Below the pieces are notes generated by a model that did not search any database, had not been told where the DNA came from, and worked only from the letters and a program-made list of their open reading frames with translations. Of a stretch of 64,000 nt of DNA, positions 22,598 to 35,226 are shown piece by piece. A program made the position numbers and the translations under genes. Each line of letters opens with the position of its first letter. Position 1 is the stretch's first letter. Source of the DNA: Perognathus longimembris pacificus (taxonomy: Eukaryota; Chordata; Mammalia; Rodentia; Heteromyidae); contig NC_063166.1 in assembly GCF_023159225.1 (NCBI RefSeq), positions 46,555,149 to 46,619,148 of the forward strand, given 5' to 3'.

Positions 22598-24579
22598 AGA
22601 CTGGGAGACTTCCAGGAAGACGGAGGAGGAGCAGCAGAGCCCTAGCTGAGCTCCCTCCAACATCGCAGTTTTCCCACTCCAGAGAACTTTTACTCCTACA
22701 AAGACAGCCAAAGTAAGTTATAACAGTACAAGGATTCTGGCCAGGAAGGAAAAATCGACTTTGCTGGTCTGAAAACACAGATTTGAGCTCCAGGAGGCGT
22801 GCCACTGCCACGGCAGTGCGGCACCAGCACAGTGCCCTGCACTCCACACAGCTAAAGTACTCAACAGAGACCAGGAAGAAATCCTCCAGACGGCAGTGGA
22901 CAAACACGGATCGCAGGCTGAGCACAGGCCGAAATCGCAGAGAAAGCATGAGTACCCCACAAAAGACATTCTCACTCGCACCCATAGAGCAGCTTCTGGG
23001 AGGTAGCCATTCCCCCACCAGAGCAAAGTGCCATCTTTCACACTGGCATAGGGTCAGACCAGACTGGAACTAAAACGGGCCTGGGGAAAGCGAGGACAAA
23101 GTGGCCATCTTTGAGAAGGGAAAGAGGGACCAACCAGTGAGAGCCAGCTCCGCCCAGGAGAATGACCCCTGCCCAGGAGGGGGACTAGTCCTGGGCCGCC
23201 GCTTAGCTAGAGGTGCTCTGCCCTGCCTGCCAGAACTTATAAATTAAAAGCGAAAGCAACGAGCAGCTACCAGTGGCACAGAACAGCCAGATGGGAGAAC
23301 AACAGTTCCCGAGATAGATATATGGTCCTGTCACAGAGGAAGCCCAATTCCCAACCCAAAACACAGCTGAATTCCATACCCAGCTCTCCCCAGGAGGCCG
23401 CCCCACCCAGGAGGGAGGAACCTCCCCCAGACAAGCAACTCTCAGCCAGGTAAACCAGGTCAGAGGCACCCCGCCCTGCTGAGTCCACAGCCTATTCAAA
23501 GGCAGGCATTAAAGGCAGCGGCCCCACAGCAGACAGAGGAGCCACGGTTCCTAGGACTGTTCATGTCCCCCATCTACAGAGGATTCCCAAGTCTTACCTG
23601 CAAGCTGTGGGAACCACAGAGACCCAGGATTTCACTAACAGAGGAAGAGGGTCAGAGCAGATCCACCCCCTGAAAACTGAAAGCAAGTCAAACCAGCCAA
23701 GCAGCAAAATAGACTGCAGACCTCGCAAGGAAACCAGAGACTGTAGAAAGGCCACCAAAACAAGGATGACTCCACTTTTTTTCTCAAACATTTTTTAAAC
23801 TTTCTTTTTTTAAATTTTTTTTAAATTTTTTAGTTTGTGAAACGTCATTGGTTGTTTTGGTTTTTTTGTTATCCATTTTATACCTGTTTGTTTTATCAAG
23901 TTTTTTTTTTCTGGTTGTTTGTTTTTCTGTTTTTTTCCTTTTTATTTTTAAATAATTTTCTGTTTTGTGCATCTGTCTTCCAGTATTTTTTCTTTATTTC
24001 TCTCTTTGCATTCTATTTCTTTAAAAATTACTTTCCTATGAATAACACCTCCACTCTTTGTTGCTAACTCTCCATTGTCTATCATTTTAACCTTGTTCTT
24101 TCTACTGATTCTACTCTCCTCCACATTTCCACGTCACTGAAACTAAACCAAAATCATCACCTCACCCCATACATTTTACTCTATTCTCTTTACTACCTCT
24201 AAGTTACCCTCCTGATTTACTTCCAGGACCACCAGATTCCACTGACTCCTGGTTATTGGATAGAGGGTACCCCTGCTTAATCCAAGTGAATGAAAGGGGT
24301 CATAGAGAAAGCCAGTCCAAAAAGAAATTAATATAAGAACAAGAATGGCCCATAGGGTTGTAACAGTAAATAAGTAACTACTGAGTACAGGGATCAGGAT
24401 TGGTTGTTATATTGAAATTGTATTCTTTAGGAACACCAAATCTAATTTTATAGACAGGTATACAAGGTATCTGTACATAATTGTGAACTTCTAAGATTTA
24501 TACAACAGTGCTTGGTAAGGTCTGCTTTAGGTCTTCAACAGTACTCACAGGTGCTTGTAGATTGGCATTCCCAATCCAA
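22598..24579 (+). promoter_or_regulatory. L1-B 5' UTR with an unusual T-rich segment
   Basis: The first 1.2 kb is GC- and purine-rich (GGAAGACGGAGGAGGAGCAG near the start, a likely decayed YY1-type AAGATGGC site). From about 23776 to 24010 follows strikingly T-rich DNA (runs of 5-9 T), then C/T-rich DNA up to ORF1. L1-A has no such segment. Either it is lineage-specific leader sequence or a later insertion; I see no target duplication around it. Confidence 0.7.
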
Positions 24580-25679
24580 ATGGGAAGAAGAAACACAAGA
24601 AAGATGGCCAACAATGGAGTCTTATCTCCAACTCAAAACAAGCAGGAAGCAGAGCAGTCAATCAAAGACATAGAAAAGAACCTTCAAAATGCTCTACAAA
24701 GTCTACTGATAAACATGATAAATGAAAAGCTTAAATCAATACAGCAATCCTTCCATAAAGTAATAAAAGATTTCATGGCCTCGACAACTAGAAAGATAAA
24801 TGAAATTCAAGATTCAAATGAAAAGATACCTACCCAGCTAAAACATTTGAGAGACAGCACTCAAAACCAAATTAATGAAGTTAATGAAGTAAAGAAGTCC
24901 ATGCAGGACCTAAGAGATGACATGGAAATCATCAGGAAAGACCAATCAGAAGAAAAGATATTCGAAATCAAGTAGCTAGCCTACAGTCCCAAATAACTAA
25001 AGCAGAGGACCGAATCTCAGGAGCTGAAGATTCCCTAGAATCTATGTAGAAAGATCAAAAAACAATACAAAACCAATCCAATCGACAAAACAGATCACTC
25101 CAAGAGCTCCAGGACACAATCAGGAAGCCCAATTTAAGGATAAGAGGTATTGATGAAAACCTATAGAAAGAAGTTAATGGAATAGGCAACCTATTTAACA
25201 GAATATTAGCCGAGAACTTCCCAAATATCCATAAGGATAGGCCTATACAGATATAAGAAGCATTTAGAACCCCAAACCGACCAGACCAGAACAGGACATC
25301 CCACCGACACTTTATGATCAAAACAGAATCAATAGAGTCCAAGGAAAGAATCCTTAAGACTGTTAGGGAGAAGAAAACAATCACATATAAAGGAAAAGCA
25401 ATGAGAATTACCCCAGACTTCTCAGTAGAGACCATGAAAGCAAGGAGAGCCTGGAATGAGGTATGCCAAACCCTAAATAAAAATAACTACCAACCAAGAA
25501 TACTGTACCCAGCTAAACTCTCATTCATAGCCGAAGGTCAAATAAAAGTCTTCCACAGTAAGGAAAAACTGAAACAACATATCTCCAACAAACCAGCTTT
25601 AAAGAAAATCCTCAAAGATGTACTATACAGGGAAAATAATCAAGATCCCAATACAGATGGAGAAATGACCCCTAAATAG
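24580..25679 (+). pseudogene. L1-B ORF1, disrupted
   Basis: An N-terminal coiled-coil part follows the ATG at 24580 (MGRRNTRKMANNG), rich in Lys, Glu and Gln heptads up to a stop at 24973. The middle, with the RRM region, has stops and frame changes. The C-terminal domain is readable from 25314: KGKAMRITPDFSVETMKAR and NNYQPRILYPAKLSF, typical of ORF1. At about 366 codons the length is normal. Confidence 0.88.
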
Positions 25680-25737
25680 TAAACCAGAATATCAGATCAA
25701 GAAATGGAAAGACACAGCTTTTAACAAGATAGCTATA

Positions 25738-28700
25738 ATGAAAGGAACAAACGATCATCTCTCAATCTTAATTCTCAACATTAATGGACTTAATTCTCCA
25801 ATAAAACAACATAGGCTCATAAGTTGGATCAAAAATCAAGATCCATCTTTCTGCTGTCTCCAAGAGACACATCTATCCAGCAAAAGTAAATAGCTTCTAA
25901 AAGTGAAAGGCTGGAATCAAATCTACCAAGCAAATGGCCCCCATAAGCAGGCCGGAGTTGCAATCTAGTATCAGACAAAATTGACTTCAAATTAAAAAAG
26001 GTAAGGACTGGCAAAAAAAAATAAAAATAAAAAAGGTAAGAAGACACAAAGAAGGTGACTATCTACAAATAAAGGGATCTCTCCTACAGGAAGATATAAC
26101 CATCCTAAATATCGACACACCAAACACGGAAGCACACAACTTCATCAAACAAACACTACTGACTCTAAAAACACTCATAGACCCAAACACATTGATAGTT
26201 GGGGACTTTAACACTACACTGTCACCTCTAGACAGATCAACACACAAAAAATTGAACAAAGAAACCACAGAACTAAACAATTACATAGACCAACTAGACT
26301 TAACCGACATCTACAGAATATTCTACCCAGCAACAACAGAATACACATTCTTTTCAGCAGCACATGGAACATTCTCCAAAATAGATCACATTTTAACGCA
26401 CAAAGAAAATCTGCACAAATTCAGAAGTATCAAAACCATTCCCTGCATTCTCTCAGACCACAATGGAATAAAATTAGAGCTCAACTCAAACAGCCACCAC
26501 AGAAAATGCTACAATTCATGGAGAATAAACAACACACTGCTGAATCATCAGTGGGTCATTGAAGAAATTAAATCAGAAATTCAAATATTTATGGAATTCA
26601 ACCAAGATGAGGACACAAAGTACCAGCTCCTTTGGGACACAGCAAAGGCAGTACTCAGAGGAAAATTTATATCTCTGAGTGAATACACCAACAAACTGGA
26701 GAAACAGCAACTCAATAATTTAAAGAAGCACCTTAATTTCCTTGAAAGAGAACAACAAGCCAAACCCCGTCAATAGATGGAAGCAAATAATTAAAATCAA
26801 ATCAGAATTAAATCAATTAGAGATAAAAAAAAATCAAAAGAATCAACAAAATGAAGAGTTGGTTCTTTGATAAAATCAACAAGATAGACAGATCCCTAGC
26901 AAATCTGACAAAAAACGAAGGCAGCACACCCAAATAATCAAGATCAGAGATGAAACAGGTAACATCACAACAGAAACAACCAAAATTCAGAACATAATAA
27001 GGGACTATTTTTGCAAACATTTATGCCAACAAATTCGAGAACTTGGAAGAAATGGACGATTTCCTAGAAAAAACTAATATCCCCAAACTCAAGCATGAAG
27101 ATTTAAACCTTCTAAACAGACCCATATCCAGTATTGAAATAGAAATGGCAATAAATAATCTCCCATCCAAGAAAAGCCCAGGTCCAGATGGATTCACAGC
27201 AGAATTCTACAAGGCCTTTAAAACAACACTCACACCAATATTTCTCAAACTCTTCAATGAAATTGAAAGAGAACGTTAAATACCAGACACATTCTATGAA
27301 GCCAGTATAACCCTTATCCCAAAACCAGGGAGAGACTCATCACAGAAAGAGGACTATACACCAATTTCCCTCGTGAACATAGACGCAAAAATTCTCAATA
27401 AAATTCTGGACAATCGACTTCAACAGGTCATCAAAGAAATCATACACCATGATCAAACTGGATTCATCTCAGGGATGCAAAGTTGGTTCAATATATGCAA
27501 GTCAATTAATGTAATCCACCATATCAACTGGAGCAAGGTAAAGAATCATATGGTTATATCACTGGTTGCGGAAAAAGCTTTCAATAAAATCCAGCACCCA
27601 TTTATGCTAAAAGCCCTGGAAAAACTGGGATTCCAGGGAACATTCCTAAATATAATCAAAGCAGTTTATGACAAACCAACAGCAAGCATAACTCTAAATA
27701 GTGAAAAACTAAAGCCATTCCCTTTAAAATCAGGAACAAGACAGGGATCTCCACTCTCTCCCCTTCTCTTCAACATAGTACTAGAAATCCTTGCCAGAGC
27801 AATTAGGCAAGAAGAAAATATAAAGTGAATCCAAATAGGAACAGATGAAGTTAAACTTCTCTCTTCACAGATGACATGATCCTACACCTAAAGAAACCCA
27901 TAGACTCTACCACCAAGCTAGTAGAGCTGATCCAAAACTTTGGCAAAGTTGCAGGATATAAATAAACCTTCAAAAATCAACGGCCTTTCTCTATGCTAAT
28001 GACCCAAAGACTGAGGCTGAAATCAGGGAAGCAAATCCTTTTGCAATAGCCTCAAAAAACAAAATAGCTAGGAATAACCTTAACCAAAGAAGTGAAAGAC
28101 CCCTATGATGAGAACTTTAAAAACATGAAAAATGAAATCAACTCAGAGCTGAGGAAATGGAAAAACTTCCAATGCTCCTGGATTGGGAAGATTAATATAA
28201 TCAAAATGGCAATATTGCCAAAGGCTATCTACAAATTCAATGCAATACCCATTAATATCCCAACACCATTTTTTAATGAAATAGAGGAAACAATCCAGAA
28301 ATTCATATGGAACAATAAAAGACCCAGAATAGCAAAAACAATCTTAAGCAGAGAGAACAGTGCTGGAGTAATTACAATACCCACTTCAAGCTGTATTATA
28401 AATCTATAGTAATAAAAACAGCTTGATATTGGCACTGGAACAGGCCTGAAGACCAATGGAACAGAATTGAAGACCCAGGAATGAACCCACAGAACTATGC
28501 CTACTAAATCTTTGATAAAGGAGCTAAAAAAATAGTCTGAAAGAAAAACAGCCTCTTTAACAAATGGTTCTGGCAAAACTGGTTCAACACACGCAACAAA
28601 CTAAAACTAGATCCTTATATATCACCCTGCACCAAAATCAATTCCAAATGGATCAAAGACCTCGAAATCAAAAGAGACACCCTGAAATCACTAAAGGAAG

Positions 28701-29580
28701 GAGTAGGAGAAACACTTGGGTTCCTTGGCACAGGACAGAACTTCCTTAACAAAGACTCAGAAAGGCTACAAATCAAAGAAAGGTTGGGCAAATGGGACTG
28801 CATCAAACTGCAGAGCTTCTGCAGGGCAAAGGACATAGCTCCCGAGAAAAACAGAAACCCACAGATTGGGAAAAGATCATTTCCGGCCATTCAACGGACA
28901 AAGGCCTCATATCTATAATATATGCAGAAGTAAAAAAATTTCCTTCCTCCAAAACAAAACTGCAAAGAACCAATAGGCCCTCATCAAGTGGGCTAAAGAA
29001 TTACAAAGAGACTTCTCTGATGAGGAAATGAGAATGGCCAAGAGACATATGAAAAAGTGCTCTACATCACTGGCCATAAAAGAAACGAAAATCAAAACAA
29101 CATTGAGATTCCATCTCACCCCAGTAAGAATGTTTTATATCAAGAAAATTAACAATAACAATTGATGGATGGGAACCCTACATTGTTGGTGGGAATGTAA
29201 ACTGGTTCAGCCACTCTGGCAAGCGGTATGGAGATTCCTCAGAAGGCTTAACATAGAGTTCCCCACTGACCCAGCAGCCCCACTTTTGGGTATCTATCCA
29301 AAAGACCACAAACAAGAACACACTAAAGCCACCAGCACAACAATGTTCATCACAGCACAATTTGTTATAGCTAGAGTCTGAAACCAACCCAGATGCCCCT
29401 TAGTAGACAAATGGATCAGGAAAATGTGGTACATATACACAATGGAATTTTATGCCTCTATCAGAAAGAATGACATTGCCCCATTTGTTAGGAAATGGAA
29501 GGACTTGGAAAAAATTATACTAAGTGAGCCAGACCCAAAGTAACATGGATTCTATGGTCTCCCTTATAGGGAATAATTAG
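25738..29580 (+). pseudogene. L1-B ORF2 (endonuclease / reverse transcriptase), decayed
   Basis: The start is at the ATG of MKGTNDHLSILILNINGLN. Endonuclease motifs CCLQETHLS, VGDFNTTLSP and SDHNGIKLEL are visible; the usual SDHS is SDHN here, keeping the His. In the reverse transcriptase, KKSPGPDGF and [15 protein letters not shown] remain, but the active-site box reads FTDD near 27866 and a stop precedes it. A 35-bp insertion at 26006 shifts the frame. Frames change repeatedly (open pieces 26192-26776, 27043-27279, 27373-27828, 28092-28409). Without the insertion about 1269 codons, the normal length. Non-functional. Confidence 0.93.
26006..26028 (+). mobile_element. Ultra-short 5'-truncated SINE insertion in L1-B ORF2
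   Basis: GACTGGC plus an A/T-rich tail (23 bp in all) is bracketed by the perfect 12-bp repeats AAAAAAGGTAAG at 25994-26005 and 26029-26040. GACTGGC followed by A is exactly the 3' terminus of the local SINEs. Removing the insert and one repeat leaves a sequence that lines up with the other L1s. This reads as a retroposition in which almost the whole SINE was lost. Confidence 0.72.
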
Positions 29581-30237
29581 CACAGTTTTACGCAAGCCAC
29601 AGCACTAGGTCACAAGAGCCCAATAGCTATGCCCTTATGAACACATAAGATGATGCTAAGTGAAATGAACTACACTTTATGGAAACGATTGTTATATCAC
29701 TGTTGTAACTACTTTTAACGTGTTATACATAACTGTAGCTTGTATTATTGATGATTTTCTTTTATTTGCTTCCTTTGGTTTTACCTACATTATCTCTGTA
29801 TTTTATCTGAGTGTATTGGAAACCATGTATACTGGTATTAAAACTAGGAAATTGAAAGGGAATACCAAAATCGAGAGACACAAGGTAAAAAAAGACAAAC
29901 AACTATAAAGGCAATATTTGCAAAACTGGTTGGTGTAAATGAACTGAACAATTCCAGGGGGGAAAGGGAAAGGGGGAGGGGGAGGGGGGAATGAGGGACG
30001 TGGTAACAAACAGTACAAGAAATGTATCCAATGACTAACTTATGAAAATGTAACCTCTCTGTACACCAGTTTGATAATAAAAATTTTTAAAAAAAAATAA
30101 AAATAAAATAAATTAAAAAGAATTGCTAGTGGAGAGATTGGGGGACCCATCTTGGAATACAAGTTAAACCACAGTTATATGGAAGGACCAGGGACATCCC
30201 TTTAGCTTTCCTGTGGGTGGGGTATAAATGTCATGGA

Positions 30238-30390
30238 GGCCAGATACGGTGGCTCACATCTGTAATATCAGCTTCCTGGGAGGCAGAGAGGGGAGAATTG
30301 TGATTTAAGGCCAGCCTAGGGCAAAATGCAATAATTTATCTGGCAAACTAAAAGCAAGAATACTAGAGGTGTGGCTCAACACCTCAATTT
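30238..30390 (+). mobile_element. Composite SINE, diverged
   Basis: GCCAGATACGGTGGCTCACATC, TAATATCAGCTTCCTGGGAG and AAGGCCAGCCTAGGGCAAAAT mark a 7SL-like left half. Only the start of the right half (GAGGTGTGGCTCAAC) is preserved. Confidence 0.78.
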
Positions 30391-30588
30391 CCTGCATTTT
30401 ATTGAGTTGTCCAATGCAGTATGATAATTGACCTTTCTCAGAAATAGTCTCCAGAGGACACTTGAAGATTATCTTAACAAAGTAAGCATATGCCCAAGAA
30501 GCTTCTGAAACTCTCCCTAAATATATATAAAGTGAAGAATCAGATGTTGTCCAAATAATTCCTACTCACATTCAGCCAAAAAGAAGAA

Positions 30589-31543
30589 ATATTTTTAAAT
30601 TTATTTATTGTCAAAGTAATGTACAGAGGGGATACAGTTTTATATATAAGGCAGTGAGTACACTTTTTTAATCAAACTTGTTACCTCTTCCCTCATTTAT
30701 CTCCCTCCTTCTCCCTCCCCCCCCATTAGTTGTACATTTGGATTACTGCATATAGTTTCGTAAGTATTACTGTTGTACTGGTTCACCTTTTTCCCTTTGT
30801 TTCTCCATTTTGATGTTCCTCTTCTCTTCCCTAGTTCCAATAAACATATATACAATACCCAGGGTACCAAAATTAGTAACAGCAACATCAGGGGTAAAAC
30901 CTTGTGGAAAAAAAGTCAAAAGAAAGTGGTATAATTTCATATGGTACGTTGAAACTAACAACAACAATGGTAAACCACTTATTTCCATAATTTGGAGTTC
31001 ATTTCATTTAGCATCATCTTATGTGTTCATATGTACATAGCTATTGAACTTTTGTGAATTTCTACTAGGACTATCCTAGACATATCCTAATTATTACTAA
31101 TGAGGGAAACCATAGAGTCCATGTTTCTTTGAGTCTGGCTCACTTCACTTAGTATAATTTTTTTCCAAGTCCTTCCAGTTCCTTATGAATGGGGCAATGA
31201 CATTCTTTCTGATGGAGGCACAGAATTCCATTGTGTATATGCACCACATTTTCTTGATCCATTCATCTACTGAGGGGCATCTGGGCTGGTTCCCTATTTT
31301 AGGATGGAAAACTGGGCTGTGATGGACTGTAGTGTTGTGATCATGACTGTAGTGTGGTCTTGGTTGTAATCTTTTGGTAACCCAAAAGTGGGGCTGCTGG
31401 GTCACAGGAGAGTCCTATGTTTAGCTTTCTGAGGAACCTCCATACCACTTTCCAAAGTAGATGAACAACTTTGCACTCCCACCAATAGTGTCATAGGGTT
31501 CCCTTTTGGCCACCTCCTGTCCAGCATCTGTTATTATTAGTTT
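30589..31543 (-). mobile_element. 5'-truncated L1 tail (L1-B-like lineage)
   Basis: On the minus strand: the end of ORF2 ([19 protein letters not shown]), the 3' UTR including a C-rich plus-strand tract at 30701-30724 (G-tract of the element), and an A-rich end. Flanks AAAGAAGAA at 30580-30588 and 31544-31552 are the likely 9-bp target duplication. Only about 950 bp of the element was inserted. Confidence 0.88.
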
Positions 31544-31605
31544 AAAGAAGAATTTTCACCAACATCTGCAATGGCTATGTTCTAAAATTTATCTGTTGAG
31601 TAGAC

Positions 31606-31614
<9 letters not shown>

Positions 31615-31651
<37 letters not shown>
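31615..31651. repeat. (TG)n microsatellite
   Basis: An uninterrupted TG run of about 18 units next to a TATA stretch. Confidence 0.97.
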
Positions 31652-31655
<4 letters not shown>

Positions 31656-31706
31656 AATTTTTCAAAATCCAGAGCTGTATGAAAAATATAAATACCCAAT
31701 GAGAGG

Positions 31707-31908
31707 CAATCACTATTTTTTGACAACCCTGGGGCTTGAACTCAGGGCCTGGGTGCTGTACCTGAGCTTCTATTGCTCAAGTCTGGCACTTTTCCACTTG
31801 AGCCATAGCACCATTTCTGGATTGTTCTGTGTATGTGGTACTAAGGAATAGAACCCAGGGCTTCACACATGCTAGATAAGCACTCTACCACTAAGCCACA
31901 TTCCCAGC
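31707..31908 (-). mobile_element. IDL-Geo-type dimeric SINE, old copy
   Basis: The reverse complement of the dimer: GACAACCCTGGGGCTTGAAC at the tail side, CACTAAGCCACATTCCCAGC at the head side. Possible imperfect duplication GGCAATCACT / GACAATCACT. The A-tail remnant is only five T. Confidence 0.82.
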
Positions 31909-31919
31909 TGAGACAATCA

Positions 31920-32755
31920 CTTTTAACTGAGACACCTTCTTCATAGCATTTAACTGCTAACTTCATATTCCTGGTTACTCACAGAAGACTGTGGTGTTCT
32001 AAGAGAGACAGATTTATAAATAGAAGAGCTTGCACAATTTATGCTGAAAATCCTCTTTTCCTTTCTCCCTGGGTTCTAAATATCCATTTCTTCCTCTCTG
32101 ATGGACAATTTGATAAAGGCTAACGGTCTGCACTTAGAGGTAAGTTTGACATGTGATTGGAGTCAAGGATTTTGCTGTAGCCATAGGAGATTTGATTGAC
32201 TGGAGATAAGGAAATGTGGGGCTGTTCTGGGCTAGCCAGAGCAAGATCATTCTGATAGTGCCTTTATTGTTATCTTCAGACCAAATTCAACCCAATTTTT
32301 AAGAGAAATTAGTTGGAAAACTTTTTGCTTATCAGATCTCTTCCTATTTCAGGGCTGTCACTGTGTGCAGGAAGACGGTGGGTGAAACAGTGCCACTTAC
32401 CCATCACATAAGTTCTGGGGCACATAATGTTCTTTTCCAGACTTATTTCTTTATGCTGGTAAAGAGCCCTTCTCAAAGTTCTCCTTCTGCTGAATCAATG
32501 AGGTCAAGGATGACTTCCAGCCACTCATCACTTTGCTGTTGGGTAGTGCATTTGTGTTTCTCATGATGCTATTGTGATAGCATTAGTTGTTATTAAACAT
32601 ATGTTGATATACATACAGAACCTATGGCTAGCATTCAGCAAAATGTGTTAACTTTCCTTTTTTAGTGCCTATTTTAGTTACTGGTGCTATCATAATGAAA
32701 ACACAGTGCTTCCATCCTGATAGGGATTTAAGAAATTAAGAAAAAAACAATAAAA
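31920..32755. other. Unique DNA
   Basis: No gene or repeat is recognised; the open frame at 32363-32566 (67 residues) has no motif. Confidence 0.4.
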
Positions 32756-32990
32756 ACATCTAATCTAACTTGATGTATGGCATAGCATAAGTAAAGAAGA
32801 GCAACAGCAATATGCACAAGACAATATGTTGGAAATGAACTGTACATCTTGGAGGGGAAGCAACAGAGGAAGAGAGAAAGTGAGTGAAAAATGAGGGAGG
32901 GGTAACAAGTTTGACAAGAAATGTACACACTATCTTACATATTTAACTATAATCCCTCTGTATTCACCTTGACAATAAAATTAAATTATA
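32756..32990 (+). mobile_element. 5'-truncated L1 3' end
   Basis: GAGGGAGGGGTAACAAG, CAAGAAATGTACACACTATC, CCCTCTGTATTCACCTTGAC and AATAAAAT match the order of the L1 3' UTR ends seen in L1-A and L1-B. The 5' boundary is approximate and no sure target duplication was found. Confidence 0.75.
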
Positions 32991-32999
32991 AACATATCA

Positions 33000-35216
33000 T
33001 GTATGAATTCTTCTATTTCACAGGTTAGTCAAGAGAAAGATCTCTAAGGGGTGCCTTGGGATACAGATTTGAATGAAGAGAGGAGGCCAGTGTATGAAGG
33101 ACAGGAAGAAAACCAAAGGAGGAGGAAATGAAGGGGCTTGGAAGGGTGAGGCAAAGAAGAATCAGCAGAAGGCATTTGTAGCAGAAATGACACTGAGCAA
33201 ATGGGAGTAACTGGAATGACTGGGGATCTTAGATATTACACAAGTACAAGAAATCACCCGGGCTCAGCCTCTTTCTGGCTTCATATCTGTTCAAACTTGA
33301 AGCCTGAATTTTTTTCCCATCTTTGTTGGTCTAGACATCACTTATTCACTCGCCTTCAGCCCTTATTTGTTGTTTCCTTCCATTTTTCTTGGGGTTGTAT
33401 AGGAAGTTTCCTCAGCCTCAACTGCTTCTCTCCACATAAACCTGGTGAATAGCAAGGCTTCTGCCATAAAGCTTTTAATGGGAGACTTTTCCTGGTTCTC
33501 ATAGATCACCACATTCATCACTATGTTGTCTTTCTTAGCTGCTTTGCAGCAGTCACTTCCCCTAGATGATGCACTTTTGTCAGTCACTTTTCTTTGTCAT
33601 TATATTTAGACACTGAGAACAAGGCCACATGAAACAATAGAAACAATAATAAATGCACTTATGAGCAATGGAATGAATGAAGAGTTGGCTCAATGAGTTT
33701 TGAATTGCTTCACTTTAGATCATCAAAAAATGGACTGCTTTCCATTCTCATTGGGCCAAAAGACACTTTTTGGTTGAACTTTTTCTAATAGAAAAGTACA
33801 AGTAATACGAATGTCAAGAATGTTCATGCATGAAAAATATAATAGCTGCATAATACACCTGTCAAATGGGTGTTTAAAATAAAATGCTACCAAACTCATA
33901 TAACCAAGGAGGTTTTGTGGGAGTTGCTATTATAAAGCAGTTTTGAACACTCTGCACCGAAAATTATCACCTACGTGAAACTTTTGGAGTGACTGTGACT
34001 TGTACTTGCCACAGCTGACATTTCTCGTGCGTCATTCTAGGAACATCATCTATCTGTGCCCTGATTTGCAAATCTAGGGAATGGGCCAACTCTCACGTTT
34101 GTTCAGGATTCAAGGTGGGATGAAAGAAAAGTATTTGAAAATATTTCAGAATATAACTTTTACTATTTTCATAGGGCATATGTCTACATTTAATATTGAA
34201 TGTTAAGCTTAGGAAAATAATATGTTACTAAATATTTTTAGGAAAAGTAAATGATCTTTAATATGGCTTTATGATAGAGATAATTTGGAAGTAAAAATTT
34301 CCTTATAAAGGCTGAGATTTAAATCAGACATAGGCTAAGAAAAAAATGAAGATGTTTTTGCTGTCCTATGCATTCCCTTTCCTTGCTTTTCTTCTTTGTC
34401 ACAATGGTCCTGAGTGCTATCCATCCTATTCCCACCCTCTAGACAAAAGGGTTGGTTGGCCAGTCTGTAAGACCCCAATGCCTTCGGATCCACAGTTTAT
34501 GAACATTTAACTCATTGACATGGAAAGAGATAATCCAGCAAATTGGCAAGTTGGACATGGAATTCTGAATAGCAACAAAGGAGTAAAACAAGGGACTAAT
34601 ATCTGGAGTTTACACCCAGGAGATGAAGTAGGGGAAGGAAAATGAGGGAAGGGAAATAAGCTTTTACCCTTTCAGATGAGAGCCAACCACATTTTCCAGC
34701 GATGGACATTGAGAGCACACAGGTAGCCAGTGACATCCTGGCACCAACCTGGAGCTGATCTGGTTGTAGAAATATGTTGTTGAAATTTTCTAACAGGGCA
34801 GCCTTGATTTAAAGAAGATTCTATAGACAGTAATTACTAGCCATTATTTCATATACTTTTGGTTTTGTGCCCCCCACAGAAGTTTCTCCCTCTCCAGGTT
34901 ATGAGCCTTTCAATTTGATTGTGCATTCCTAAACAAAACACTGTTGTTGAACCCTCTGATGTTCTCTAAATGCATGATCTCTCTAACCAGTCAAAATAAC
35001 TCCCACTTCAAACAGAATAATTTGTGATGACTGAAAAATCTTGACTCTTTCTCTCTAGTCAGCAGTATAATAATCACTTGAATAGCATTTCATCATTCAA
35101 ATGTGGTATGGCCATCCTTGTCCCCTCAAAGGTACTTCTCAAGACAAATGGAGTTATCAGTTCTACAGAGATATTGCAGATGTGGTGTATTTATTATCCA
35201 TTCACTGTACTTAAAT
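33000..35216. other. Unique DNA, no gene seen
   Basis: About 2.2 kb with no recognisable repeat. Two overlapping open frames on opposite strands near 33201-33587 (83 and 74 residues) have no domain. This is one of the longest repeat-poor stretches of the window. Confidence 0.4.
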
Positions 35217-35226
35217 TTCATATTGG

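Larger units (their letters stand above)
22598..30117 (+). mobile_element. Full-length LINE-1 (L1-B), older and degenerate
   Basis: A complete but decayed L1 flanked by the 8-bp duplication AAGAATTG at 22590-22597 and 30118-30125. It has a 5' UTR of about 2 kb, ORF1, ORF2, a 3' UTR with a G-rich tract and an A/AAAT tail. Both ORFs carry many stops and frameshifts, so it is older than L1-A. Its 5' UTR has no visible similarity to that of L1-A, and its 3' end also differs, so the two belong to different L1 lineages. Confidence 0.93.

Noticed and set aside
22783..23499. Plus- and minus-strand frames of 73-173 residues at the start of L1-B
   Set aside because: They lie in the L1-B 5' UTR and have no domain; the older element would not preserve a real frame while its ORF1 and ORF2 decay.
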